From Zeus faber (Eukaryota > Chordata > Actinopteri > Zeiformes > Zeidae), in NCBI GenBank assembly GCA_960531495.1, contig OY482862.1, positions 30,819,766-30,883,765 of the forward strand: a stretch of 64,000 bases of DNA. Direction: 5' to 3'. The first letter of the stretch is position 1. Each line of letters opens with the position of its first letter. The notes under the pieces were generated by a model, which made no database searches, was not told where the DNA came from, and worked only from the letters and a program-made list of their open reading frames with translations. Of this stretch, positions 1 through 12,295 are shown piece by piece. A program made the translations under genes and the position numbers.

Positions 1-1815
1 CCAGGAGTATCAGAGCCGGGTACAAACTGTTCTACCATGGAGTGGATGGCAGGAGAAACGGGGTAGACATGATCTTGAAGGAAGAATATGTCAAGAGTGT
101 TTTGGAGGTGACCAGAGTGTTGGAATGAAAGGACATTGATGGAAGCTGGACATTGATGGGGTGATAATGAATGTGGTCAGTGCATATGCTCCTCAAGTTG
201 GTTGTGAGATGGAAGAGAAAGAAGAATTCTTTAGTGAGTTGGATGTAGTGGTGGAGAGCGTCCCCTAGGGAGAGAGAGTGGTCGTTGGAGCAGATCTCAA
301 TGGGCATGTTGGCCAAGGGACCAGAGACATAGGTGACGAGAAAGTGATGGGTAGGTATGGTGTCAAGGAGAGGAAGGTGGAAGAACACGTGGTGGTGGAT
401 TTCACCAAAAGGATGGAATTGACTGTTGTGAATACGTATTTCAAAAGAGGGAGGAACACAGGGTGACATACAGGAGTGTAGGAAGGTGCACACAGGTGGA
501 CTACATCTTATGCAGGAGGTGCAACCTGAAAGAGATTAGTGACTGCAAAGTGGTGGTAGGGGAGTGTGTTGCTAGGCAGCATCGGATGGTGGACTGTAGG
601 GTGACTCTGGTGGCCAAGAAGAGGAAAAGAGTGAAAGAGGAGCCAAAGGTAAAATGGTGAAAATTGAATTTGCATGCAATTTAGCGAAGAGGTAAGGCAG
701 GCAATACATAGGAATGAATGGTTACCAGATGACTGGGAAACGACTGCAAGAGGTGGTGAGGGAGACGGCCAAGAAGGTACTCGTCATGTGAGAAGAGGAA
801 GGAGAACAAGGACTCTTGGTGGAGGAATGAGGAAGTACAGGAGAGCATAGAGGAGAAGAGGTTGGCGAAGAAGAAATGGGATAGTCAGAGAGATGAAGAA
901 AGTAGACAGGAGTACAAGCTGATGCGGCGCAAGACGAAGAGAGAAGTGACAAAGGAAAAGGAAAAGGCGTATGAAGAGTTGTATGAGAGGTTGGGCAGTA
1001 AGGAAGGAGAAAACGACTTGTACCAATTGACAAGACAAAAGGACCAAGCTGGGAAGGATGTACGGCAAGTTAGGGTCATGAAGGATAATGATGGGAATGT
1101 GCTGACCTGTGAGGAGAGTGTGTTGAGAAGGTGGAAGGAGTACTTTGAGGAGTTGATGAATGAAGAAAATGAGAGTGAGAGAAGAGTGGACACAAGAGAA
1201 GAGAAACACAATACATGTGCCTGAACGGGAGGGAGGGCGGAGAAATGCTGAGAATGCAAGGAGTGGAGGTGGAGGAGGCGGATGAGTTCAAGTACTTGGG
1301 GTTGACCATCCAAAGCAGCGAAGAGTGTGGGAGAGAGGTAAAGAAGAGAGTACAGGCAGGGTGGAGTGGGTGGAGAAGAGTGTACAGGCAGGGTGGAGTG
1401 TGACAGAAGGGCTCCAGCCAGAGTGAAGGGGAAGGTGTACAGGACGGTAGTGAGAGCAGCCATGTTGTACGGTTTAGAGGCGGTGGCACTGACTAAAAGG
1501 CAGGTGAATGAAGTGGAGGTGGCGGAGTTGAGGATGTGGAGATTTACATTGGGAGGGACAAGGATGGACAGGATTAAGAATGAAGACATTAGAGGGAGGG
1601 CTGAGGTTGGACAGTTTTGTGGAAAAGTGAGAGGCCAGATTGAGATGGTTTGGACACGTGTGGAGGAGACATGAGAGTTACATTGGGAGATGGAGGCTGA
1701 GGGTGGAGCTGCCAGGCAAGAGGAAAAGAGGAAGCCAAAGAGAAGCTTGATGGAGGTGCTGAGGGAAGACATGCAGGCGGGTGGTGTCAGGGAGGAAGAT
1801 GTGCAGAACACAAGG
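1..1815 (+). mobile_element. Degenerate RTE-like non-LTR retrotransposon (LINE), 5' end outside window
   Basis: Conceptual translation of the + strand gives, in order, an endonuclease-like stretch (about 270-660, with ADLNGHVG and a later QVDYILCR motif), a linker before the reverse transcriptase (about 860-1220, EYKLMRRKTKREV...), and the RT C-terminus (about 1215-1680, EFKYLGLTIQSSEECGREV, then VKGKVYRTVVRAAMLYGLE). Frames shift repeatedly and stops interrupt. The central RT palm with the YADD-type catalytic site is missing: linker and C-terminal region are nearly joined around 1200-1220, which implies an internal deletion. The order endonuclease then RT, with a YGLE-type C-terminus, fits the RTE clade, but the clade was judged by eye. 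The element is dead. Confidence 0.75.
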
Positions 1816-2610
1816 TATTATTTACTATAAATGATATTGTACAGTATAATGCTTTATGACCTCATCAAATTATTTACTATGAATGATTTTCATTGTAAGA
1901 CACTTTATGATGTCATCAAATTATTTACTATAAATTATAATTTCAATTAGATGCTTCATGACATCATAATATTTACTATAAATGATATTTACAGTAAGAT
2001 GCTTCATGACATCATATTATTTACTATCAATGATATTTACAGTAAGACACTTTATGATGTCATAATTTTATTTACTATAAAGAATATTTACGGTACGGCA
2101 TTTTATGACATCATATTATTTACTATAAATGATATTCACAGATAGACACTTTATGACATTATCAAATTATTTTCTAAAAACGATATTTACAGTAGGATGC
2201 TTATGACATCATATTATTTACTATAAATGATATTTACTGTAAGATTCTTTATGACATCATATTATTTACTATAAATGATATTTACAGTAAGAAGCTTTAT
2301 GACATCAGCAGTAAGAAGCTTAATGACATCATATTATTTACTATAGATTATATTTACCGAAAGACGCTTTGTGACATCATCATATTATCGACTATAAATT
2401 ATATTTACAGTAAGACGTTTATGACATCATAATATTTACTATGAATGATATTTACAGTAAGATGCTTTATGTCATCATCATATTATTCACTATAAATGTT
2501 ATTTACAGGAAGATGCTTTATGACATCATCAAATTATTTTCTATAAATTATATTTACAGTAAGACACTTTATGACATCATCATATTATTTACTATACATG
2601 CACTGGTTCT
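1816..2610. repeat. AT-rich minisatellite, roughly 50-bp unit
   Basis: Tandem copies of a unit containing TTTACTATAAATGATATT followed by TACAGTAAGATGCTTTATG and ACATCATA. Roughly 15 diverged copies lie directly after the LINE remnant. Short open frames here are repeat translations, not genes. Confidence 0.85.
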
Positions 2611-3364
2611 GACTCTGTCACACTGTAGTGTTTACAGATTACTGACTATACGTTTTCATGTATATTACTGTACTTTCTTACCTGGTAGATGTCTGTATAT
2701 CTGTTCCATTGATATTTTACATGAGAAATATCAAACTGTCGTTAAAGATTCACTCCCTAAACATTGTTTTCTTCATATAGAAAGGACATATAACACCATC
2801 TTGAAAAACACTGTTTACTTTGACAATTTCAAACCAATTGTCCATTTTTCATTTTTCATTTTTTTATTTTATTTTTTTCCAGATTTCCATTTTAAAAATA
2901 TAAATTCTTTATTTGACATGTGATCTTCATAAATATTGCCATATTTGTTTGATTATTTCGTCCAGGTGTTTTGGACAGCTGTTTAATAAAACAATTATCT
3001 GACTTGTTTTTCATTTGTTTACTAATTTAATAATTTATCGACTTTGGAACTTACAAACACTATTAAGACTATAAACTCAGCTATTTAGAACAATGATTTA
3101 GAAGTGACCCCTTACACTGATGTCACATGAGAACTTCATGTTGGACGTCTGCTTGAAAAGGGAATGCTTCATATGTAATGTAACTACATGATGTTTACAT
3201 GTCCAGGTCAGTCACAAAATTCAAATAAATATTCCATTTATGTAACTACATTATGTTTATAAGTTATGTATATTTCCCTGCATTAAACAAAACCCCAACA
3301 GTTGTAACACGTACCTAAAACAAATTAACTGGACCCTGTGTATTACTGCCTAAAGCTATATTTA
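2611..3364. other. AT-rich unique intergenic sequence
   Basis: No recognisable gene, repeat array or RNA. An AATAAA-like hexamer followed by T/G-rich sequence occurs near 2985, but there is no coding exon before it that I can support. Confidence 0.4.
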
Positions 3365-3365
3365 A

Positions 3366-3407
<42 letters not shown>

Positions 3408-3510
3408 TACTATTGTTATTATTATTATTATTATTAGTAGTAGTAGTAGTAGTAGTAGTAGAAGTAGTAGTAGTAGAAGTAGTAGTAGTAGAAGTAGTAG
3501 TAGTATGTTA
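3365..3510. repeat. Compound trinucleotide microsatellite (TTA)n/(GTA)n
   Basis: Uninterrupted TTA repeats pass into TAG/GTA repeats with occasional GAA. Confidence 0.95.
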
Positions 3511-3614
3511 GTATTAATACGGATGGTTTGTGTTGCGTGTCATGTTGGTATGTTGTGTTGTGTTGTATTCAGATGAAACTGATCTTTCATCTTCTGTCAT
3601 CTTCTAAAGTGTCC

Positions 3615-3616
<2 letters not shown>

Positions 3617-3653
<37 letters not shown>
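3617..3653. repeat. (CA)n microsatellite
   Basis: About 18 CA dinucleotides. Confidence 0.95.
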
Positions 3654-3655
<2 letters not shown>

Positions 3656-4428
3656 CGGGGTGTAATCAGCCTGCTACTTTGCAGGAGGTTGCTGTTGAAT
3701 CATCATCACAGTGCGTCCTCATCTGGATCCAACCAATCAGCTTTGAGCTGAAGTGGGCCGCTCCACGCCGCTCTGCTCAGCTCCGACGCCCGGTGTGCAG
3801 CTCGCCACTCAGACGGCGAGGAAGATGGAAGCCATTTTACCACAACGCACTTCCATATCACCCGAGACACTAATACCCACGATGCTCCACGTTATCTGAG
3901 CAGATGGTCAGAGCTGAAGCTCACAGCCTGAACTGCGAGAGCGACTTCAGATGAAAAGTTCGCTGCTTTGAGCTTTTCCAGAAAACAAGCCTGAGACACT
4001 CCAGCTCACTCATTTCAAACAGGAAATACAATTGTACCATCAACCACCACCATTTTCTGTGTTTACCTCACTGTCATTGATCCCCAGTGAAGGGAGTATG
4101 AGGTCACAGTCGTATCATGTTTCCTCCAAGCAGCAGAAAGGCAAGAACGCTTCCAGCCCAAAGCACCACAGCTGCAGAACAACCCCAACCCACAGAGAAG
4201 CCAAGAGCCACGCCCAACCACACCCACCACGCCCCACTGAGATCAGAACCAGGATGGTTTTATTTGACCAGGTACATCTACAGTATCTGGTGATGTTTGG
4301 TGCACTCCACAACACACAGTAGCATGAACAATAAAAACCTTAAAGGCAGAAAAAAAGGAGAATTAAAACTTGATCAAATAGGATAAAAATAAATTAGTTA
4401 AAAGGAAAGATGCCAAACCAGTATTAAC
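3654..4428. other. Non-repetitive stretch, gene content unknown
   Basis: A GC-richer block (about 3700-3850) contains a CCAAT-type motif (AACCAATCAG near 3735) and a GGAAGATGGAAGCCATTTT stretch resembling YY1-containing promoters. Open frames here (for example 4032-4322) show no family I recognise and no flanking splice structure. It could be an unannotated promoter or a fragment of an unknown repeat. Confidence 0.25.
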
Positions 4429-4431
4429 AGT

Positions 4432-4715
4432 ATAAATCATTTTAAACCAGAACAAACCAATATAAACCAGTATAAACCAGTATAAACCAGTATAAACAGT
4501 ACAAACCAGTACAAACCAGTATAAACCAGTATAAACCAGCATAAACCAGTATAAACCAGGACAAACCAGTATAAATCACTATAAACAGTACAAACCAGTA
4601 CAAACCAGTATAAACCAGTATAAACCAGGACAAACCAGTACAAGCCAGGACAAGCCAGTACAAACCAGGACAAGCCAGTACAAACCACTACACGCCAGTT
4701 CAATCTAGTCACCAA
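4432..4715. repeat. 10-bp minisatellite (TATAAACCAG / TACAAACCAG)
   Basis: About 28 tandem copies of a decamer alternating between TATAAACCAG and TACAAACCAG, with a few GACAAGCCAG variants. Confidence 0.95.
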
Positions 4716-4829
4716 ATACAGTGGGTAAACCTACACCCCCAAAGCACACGAACACCCTCCATCCCCAACACACACAAGCAACTGACAACTGTCACCACAG
4801 GTGGTGCCCCCACCACCCAGGCCACATAT

Positions 4830-5212
4830 GCAAAATACCCCACCCAGCGGCAAGATACCCCGCCCAGCGGCAAGATGCCCCACCCAGCAGCAAGATGCCC
4901 CGCCCAGCGCCAAGATGCCCCACCCAGCACCAAGATACCATGCCCAGCAGCAAGATACCATGCCCAGTGGCAAGATACCCCACCCAGCAGCAAGATACCA
5001 CGCCCAGCGACAAGATACCCCACCCAGCGGCAAGATACCCCGCCCAGCGGCAAGATGCCCCACCCAGCAGCAAGATACCCCGCTCAGCGGCAAGCTACCC
5101 CACCCAGCGGCATGATGCCCCGCCCAGCGGCAAGATGCCCCGCCCAGCGGCAAGATGCCCCACCCAGCACCAAGATACCACACCCAGCAGCAAGATACCC
5201 CACCCAGCATAC
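4830..5212. repeat. 20-bp minisatellite (CACCCAGCGGCAAGATACCC)
   Basis: About 19 tandem 20-mers with variation at C/G and A/G sites. Because 20 is not a multiple of three and the unit lacks stops in most frames, long spurious frames appear on both strands. Confidence 0.95.
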
Positions 5213-5465
5213 AGGGACAGGTGACAGCAGACAGCGACAGGTGACAGCAGACAGCGACAGTTGACTGCAGACAGTGACAGGTGACTGCAGACATGGGCAG
5301 GTGACAGCAAACAGTGACAGGTGACTGCAGACAGCGACAGGTGACAGCAGACAGCGTCAGGTGACAACAGACAGCAACAGGTGACAGGTGACAGCAGACA
5401 GCAATAGGTGACAGCATACAGGGACAGGTGACAGCAGACAGAGTTAGGTGACACCAGACAGCAAC
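5213..5465. repeat. Minisatellite of CAGGTGACAGCAGACAGCGA type, left part
   Basis: Tandem units of about 20 bp with core GACAGGTGACAGCAGACAG. The same array resumes after about 6030, so the two parts were one array before a LINE insertion. Confidence 0.9.
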
Positions 5466-6030
5466 ATTACATTACATTTACATTTAGTCATTTAGCAGAC
5501 GCTTTTATCCATAGCGACTTACAAGGTAAAATAACATTCAAGCTACATTGCGACAGAGATTAGTGTAACAACAACATTGGTGTAACAATAAATACTGCAA
5601 GGTGGTGCTAAGTAATTGTAGGTTAGGACAGGAGGTACTCACTGAAGAGCTGGGTCTTCAGGTGCTTCTTAAAGACAGAGAGGGAGGTCCCCGCTCTGGT
5701 CATTTTTGGCAGCTCGTTCCACCAACGTGGAACTACAAATGAGAATAGCCTGGATTGCCGTGGCTGTATGGCCGGCAGAGCCAGGCGACGCTCATTTGAC
5801 GAGCGCAGCATCCGGGGGGCAACATGTGCTCTTACAAGAACATTTAAGTAGGTGGAGCATTCCCAGCAATCACTCTGTAGGCCAGCATCAGAGACTTGAA
5901 CTTGATGCGAGCGGCTACAGGTAACCAAGCGGCTACAGGTAACCAGTGGAGCTCGATGAGCAGCGGAGTGACATGTGCCCTCTTTGGCTGGTTGAACACC
6001 AATCGCGCCGCCGCATTCTGTATCAACAAC
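5466..6030 (-). mobile_element. L2-like LINE 3' fragment inserted in a minisatellite
   Basis: Read on the - strand, this encodes the C-terminus of an L2/CR1-type reverse transcriptase ([20 protein letters not shown], then LHWLPV, then [20 protein letters not shown]). The 3' tail is at 5466-5530 and holds the CATTTAGCAGACGCTTTTAT sequence common to fish L2 elements and their SINEs. It is nearly identical to the + strand copy at 44035-44650, apart from an internal 18-bp duplication of the GGTTACCTGTAGCCGC stretch near 5920-5950, so both copies look young. Minisatellite units flank both sides, with a possible ACAGCAACA target duplication. It is 5' truncated. Confidence 0.85.
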
Positions 6031-6408
6031 AGCAACAGTTGACAGGTGACAGCAGACAGCAACAGGTGACAGCAGACAGTGACAGGTGACAGACATGCAG
6101 GGACAGGTGACAGCAGACAGCAACAGGTGACTGCTGAAAGTGACAGGTGACAGCAGACAGCGTCAGGCGACAGCAGACAGCAACAGGTGACAGGTGACAG
6201 CAGACAGCAACAGGTGACAGGTGACAGCAGACAGCGATAGGTGACAGCATACAGGGACAGGTGACAGCAGACAGCGTCAGGTGACAGTAGACAGCAACAG
6301 GTGACAGGTGACAGCAGACAGCAACAGGTGACAGGTGACAGCAGACAGCAACAGGTGACAGGTGACACCAGACAGCGATAGGTGACAGCATACAGGGACA
6401 GATTCAAA
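6031..6408. repeat. Minisatellite of CAGGTGACAGCAGACAGCGA type, right part
   Basis: Continuation of the array interrupted at 5466, with dense AACAGGTGACAGGTGACAGC units. Confidence 0.9.
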
Positions 6409-6472
6409 AAGTTTATTCGTCACATACATATACATACTTTCGTTCATATATGCAGTGAAATGTAAGGTCAGG
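6409..6472 (-). mobile_element. Rex1-like LINE 3'-end fragment
   Basis: GATTCAAAAAGTTTATTCGT followed by CACATACATATACATACTTT and ATATGCAGTGAAATGTAA matches the 3' end of the Rex1-like LINE at 39430-39760 in the same orientation. It sits inside the minisatellite, which resumes at about 6472-6555. Confidence 0.7.
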
Positions 6473-6556
6473 TGACAGACATACAGGGACAGGTGACAGC
6501 AGACAGCAGACAGCGATTGGTGACAGCAGACAGGGACAGGTGACAGCAGACAGCAA
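6473..6556. repeat. Minisatellite, last segment
   Basis: A few more units of the GACAGGTGACAGCAGACAG repeat follow the LINE tail. Confidence 0.8.
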
Positions 6557-7929
6557 GGTAAGTTCAGCACAGACAGACCGAGGACATTACAGTGCGGTTG
6601 AGTTGTAGTGCTGAGTGCTCATGAACCATTGGTTGAAATTAGCTGTAAATAAAGGGCGTGCCCACTTATCTGACGGTTGCTGGGATGGAGCTCCATTCTA
6701 GTGCAGCTTGAAAAGAGAAACAGACTGAATGAAAGTACTTTTTCTGAGTGGGAACATACAATCCCCCCTTACCATACCTCTAGTGAACCGATATGCACTT
6801 GTTCTTATGTGACAAAGTGTCCGAGTGGAGAAGTATAGCCATATATAACCTTATACATAAGACAAAGATTTTCATATTTAATCATGTTTTCCCAACTCAG
6901 AGAGTTATGTACAGTATATGTCCCACCACAGCAAAAGACGCCATCTCGCGCATTTCTAAAATCGCCAGGAGCAGCCAAATAAGTTGAAAAAACCTTTCTT
7001 GAAGGAAAAATAGATTTTTCCAGATTCGTGTTCCTTTGTGGGTTTTTTTTAATCCCTCAATGTATTTTCAAAACTGAAGTTTGATTTTTAAATAGTAGAA
7101 AAATGTTAAAACTGTTGAGTTAAATATTCCCGTTAGATGACATGGGGAAGTCCACTTACCAACAGGCTGAAGAGCGCTGAACAACGACAATCGATCATTT
7201 CCTTTGAAGCGAGCGTCCAGGTGAAGATCATTCCTCCATATTCCTTCAAACCTTTAAGTTGTTCTACTTTTACAAACACAGAGCCATTGTTGTGAAACGG
7301 AGAAGAAGAAGAACTATTTGCGGTTAAAGTGCAGCACGGGGCTGTTTTGGTCTCACTTTTCTGTGAAAACGTTCTTCTCTGTATAGTATGGATTAGGTGA
7401 AGCGGGTGGAGAAAGCTCTGAATCATATTTCGGACCTTAATCTGACCAGTGCGACAGATCCAAGTCAGTGTAAGAAGCGCGTACTGGACTTCATTTTCCG
7501 CGATGATAGTCAGTTCTTCAACAGCGACGCGGAGAACGACAGCGATACTGAATCTGATATTACTCCGGACTCGGAGAACATTTCAAACAGCGGATTTCAA
7601 ACTTAATGTGACGATGAAGCAGAATATTTTCAAGAACCACCGGAGGAGACCGACGATACGTCCATTGTCATTACAACTGAAGAAGTTGATGACGTGATGA
7701 AGTCCTTTGAGGCTGGTGACAGATTTTTAGATTTCACATTTTCTGAGACTCATATTATTGATAGACTCTACATTTTGTTGTGTTGTCCATACTTTTAAAC
7801 TCCAAAATAATTCCACTTTTATAAAACATGTTTATTCTTACTGTTAAATAAAAGCTTTTTTCAAAACAAAATTAGTTGTGTGTTGTTGAGCTGGTGGGGA
7901 TTGGCCCATTCAGCAGTGTGTTAATTAGC
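6557..7929. other. Unique intergenic sequence with small open frames of unknown nature
   Basis: Two short + strand frames (6793-6987 and 7397-7606) lack a recognisable domain. The second is acidic (DSDTESD) and could be a decayed transposase N-terminus, but I cannot support that. An AATAAA occurs near 7847 after T-rich sequence. No splice structure ties these together. Confidence 0.2.
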
Positions 7930-8420
7930 CATGAGCATCTTGTGTCATTCTGCTACCAGGTACATATTACAGTGTCATCCACATATCTTTGGATGTTAGT
8001 GTCATGACACATGGAAAATCATTGATGTATATAGCAATGGGCCCAGGATAGATCTTTGTTGGACACCTGTGGACAGACGGAGGGCAGCTGATTGATGACT
8101 CTGTACTCAGACATACTGAGATCCATTTAACAGATATGAATATATCCATTTAAGTATCCATGGAAACATTCCCTGAGAAACCAAGATGTAAATAATTTTG
8201 GTGATAGGATTGTTTAGTGTTGTATTGAGCTCTATGAGCATAACTGCATCCATACCGAATATGTCCCCTGCTCTGGATGGTTTTAGAGATCTAATCGTTC
8301 TCAGAACCTCTGATTCAGTGACATTCCTTGTGCTGAGAAAAACATTTATGTACTCAGGCCTCAAAAGGTCTGATTGAAAATTGTACAATGGGTGAAAACA
8401 CAGACATTGATATGACACAA
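7930..8420 (-). mobile_element. LINE reverse transcriptase fragment
   Basis: On the - strand the translation contains LRTIRSLKPSRAGDIFGMDA, ILKWIYSYLLNGSQYV, then HQSAALRLSTGVQQRSILGP. These match the order of CR1/L2-type RT motifs 1-4. There are frameshifts and an internal deletion between the GMFP and WKWIYSYL segments. It is a dead remnant. Confidence 0.65.
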
Positions 8421-8437
8421 CTGCATGTGTAAGAACT

Positions 8438-8439
<2 letters not shown>

Positions 8440-8512
<73 letters not shown>
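8440..8512. repeat. (AAT)n followed by (ATT)n microsatellite
   Basis: AAT repeats meet ATT repeats near 8480, giving an inverted AT-rich hairpin. Confidence 0.9.
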
Positions 8513-9660
<1,148 letters not shown>

Positions 9661-9674
9661 ACGAGCCAGTACAT

Positions 9675-9905
9675 CTGATGCCAAAATATGTCCACCCCGG
9701 CAAAAAACCTCCTCAAAACCTATGTGTTCAACGAGGCCTAGTGCCCTGACCATTTTTGGTTTCTATTTTTTTCTGTTCTTTATTTATTTCAATTTATCTA
9801 CCCTGTCTTGTTTTGTCTTTTTTTTTTTTCATTGTAAAGTGTCCTTGGGTTTGTGAAAAGCGCTATATAAATCCCAGTTATTATTATTATTATTATTATT
9901 ATTAT
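9675..9905 (+). mobile_element. L2-like LINE 3'-end fragment
   Basis: The segment encodes a KNLLKTYVFNEA-stop C-terminus typical of L2 RT ends. A T-rich 3' UTR follows, then the GTGAAAAGCGCTATATAAAT terminus and a (TTA)n tail. Only the last part of the element is present. Confidence 0.75.
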
Positions 9906-10024
9906 TTTTAACTATCTGGAACACATACGTCGGCACAAGCTATGAACACGGTTGAGGTGTTGTTGAAACCGCTATGTCACGAGGATCTATAGTTTTAAAT
10001 TTCATCAAAAAGAACCAACATTAT

Positions 10025-11915
10025 AAAACAATTACACTATAACACTATAACACAATTACACTATAACACAATTATACTATAACACTACTACACTATAACA
10101 CAATTGCACTTTTGCACTATAACACTATAACGCTATAATACAATTACGCTATGACACTGTAACACTATAACATTATTACACTATAACACTCTTACACTAT
10201 AACACTATTACACTATAACACTATAACACTATAACACTATTACACTATAACACTATAACACTATAACACTATTACACTATAACACTATTACACTATAACA
10301 CTATAACACTATAACACTATTACACTATAACACTATTACACTATAACACTATAACACAATTACTCTATTACACTATAACACTATAACACTACAACACTAC
10401 TACACCATAACACTATAACACTATTACACTATAACACTATTCAACACTAAAACACTATAACACTATTACACTATTACACAATAACACTATAACCCTATTA
10501 CACTATTACACTATAACACTATAACACTATAACACTATTACACTATTACACTATAACACTATAACACTATAACACTATTACACTATAACACTATAACACT
10601 ATAACACTATTACACTATAACACTATTACACTATAACACTATAACACAATTACTCTATTACACTATAACACTATAACACTACAACACTACTACACTATAA
10701 CACTATAACACTATTCAACACTAAAACACTATAACACTATTACACTATTACACAATAACACTATAACCCTATTACACTATTACACTATTACACTATAACA
10801 CTACAACACTACTACACTATAACACTATAACACTATAACACTATAACACTATTCAACACTAAAACACTATAACACTATTACACTATTACACTATAACACT
10901 ATAACACTATTACACTATAACACTATTACACTATAACACTATAACACAATTACTCTATTACACTATTACACTATAACACTACAACACTACTACACTATAA
11001 CACTATAACACTATAACACTATAACACTATTCAACACTAAAACACTATAACACTATTACACTATTACACAATAACACTATAACCCTATTACACTATTACA
11101 CTATAACACTATAACACTATAACACTATTACAGTATTACACTATAACACTATAACACTATAACACTATAACACTATTACACTATAACACTATTACAATAT
11201 AACACTATAACACTATAACACTATTACACTATAACACTATAACACTATTACACTATAACACTATAACACTATAACACTATTACACTATAACACTATTACA
11301 ATATAACACTATAACACTATAACACTATTACACTATAACACTATAACACTATAACACTATAACACTATAACACTATTACACTATAACACTATAACACTAT
11401 AACACTATAACACTATAACACTATAACACTATAACACTATAACACTATAACACTATTACACTATAACACTATAACACTATAACACTATTACACTATAACA
11501 CTATAACACTATAACACTATTACACTATAACACTATAACACTATAACACTATAACACTATAACACTATTACACTATAACACTATAACACTATAACACTAT
11601 AACACTATAACACTATAACACTATTACACTATAACACTATTACAATATAACACTATAACACTATAACACTATTACACTATAACACTATAACACTATAACA
11701 CTATAACACTATAACACTATAACACTATTACACTATAACACTATAACACTATAACACTATTACACTATAACACTATAACACTATAACACTATAACACTAT
11801 AACACTATTACACTATAACACTATAACACTATAACACTATAACACTATAACACTATAACACTATAACACTATAACACTATAACACTATAACACTATAACA
11901 CTATAACACTATTAC
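10025..11915. repeat. 8-bp satellite (CACTATAA / CACTATTA) with higher-order structure
   Basis: About 1.9 kb of tandem octamers mixing CACTATAA and CACTATTA. Recognisable larger blocks recur: CACTATTCAACACTAAAACA appears near 10433, 10703, 10850 and 11023, each time followed by similar variant orders. This indicates block-wise amplification, not simple slippage. Confidence 0.97.
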
Positions 11916-12044
11916 TCTAATAAATGTATCATTTACCAAATCGTTCTGTGTTTTGGAAAGTTTCACTAATGTCATTTAAAAAATAATAAAAAATCAACTT
12001 GATGCATTGATGAGGCGTTCACTCCTACCCACCTGGTCAGTCCC

Positions 12045-12083
12045 CACGTGTGACGTCAGTCGAAGACACACGTGGTGACGTCA
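12045..12083 (+). promoter_or_regulatory. nms: Two E-box/CRE modules in the nms promoter
   Basis: CACGTG (12045-12050) directly abuts TGACGTCA (12051-12058). A second CACGTG (12069-12074), one base away, precedes TGACGTCA (12076-12083). All four are perfect palindromic consensus sites. CACGTG is the preferred CLOCK:BMAL1 and bHLH site and TGACGTCA the CREB/ATF site. The pair of modules is 24-25 bp apart and about 90-120 bp upstream of the nms TATA box. Confidence 0.75.
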
Positions 12084-12173
12084 CGCCCACCCCACCTACA
12101 GGGTCCGTGGTCCATGGTTGGGGGGGGGGGGGTGTTGAACCTGGAGGTGATGAAGGATGATGGAGCTTGAGCC

Positions 12174-12180
12174 TATAAAG
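12174..12180 (+). promoter_or_regulatory. nms: nms TATA box
   Basis: TATAAAG within GAGCCTATAAAGTGTCC lies about 120 bp before the nms ATG. A start site about 30 bp downstream would be near 12204 and give a 5' UTR of roughly 90 nt. Confidence 0.65.
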
Positions 12181-12202
12181 TGTCCAGGTCCAGGTTCAGA
12201 CC

Positions 12203-12271
12203 GGCACCGCACCGCACCGCACCGCACCGCACCGCACCGCACCGCACCGCACCGCACCGCACCGCACCGCT
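12203..12271. repeat. (CGCAC)n pentanucleotide in the nms 5' UTR
   Basis: About 13 perfect GCACC/CCGCA pentamers occupy most of the predicted nms 5' leader between the TATA box and the ATG. Confidence 0.93.
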
Positions 12272-12295
12272 CCTCCGCAGCTCCCAGACCTGGAC

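Noticed and set aside
4721..5454. Long overlapping frames on both strands (up to 228 codons)
   Set aside because: Artefacts of a 20-bp repeat lacking stops; no unique protein sequence.
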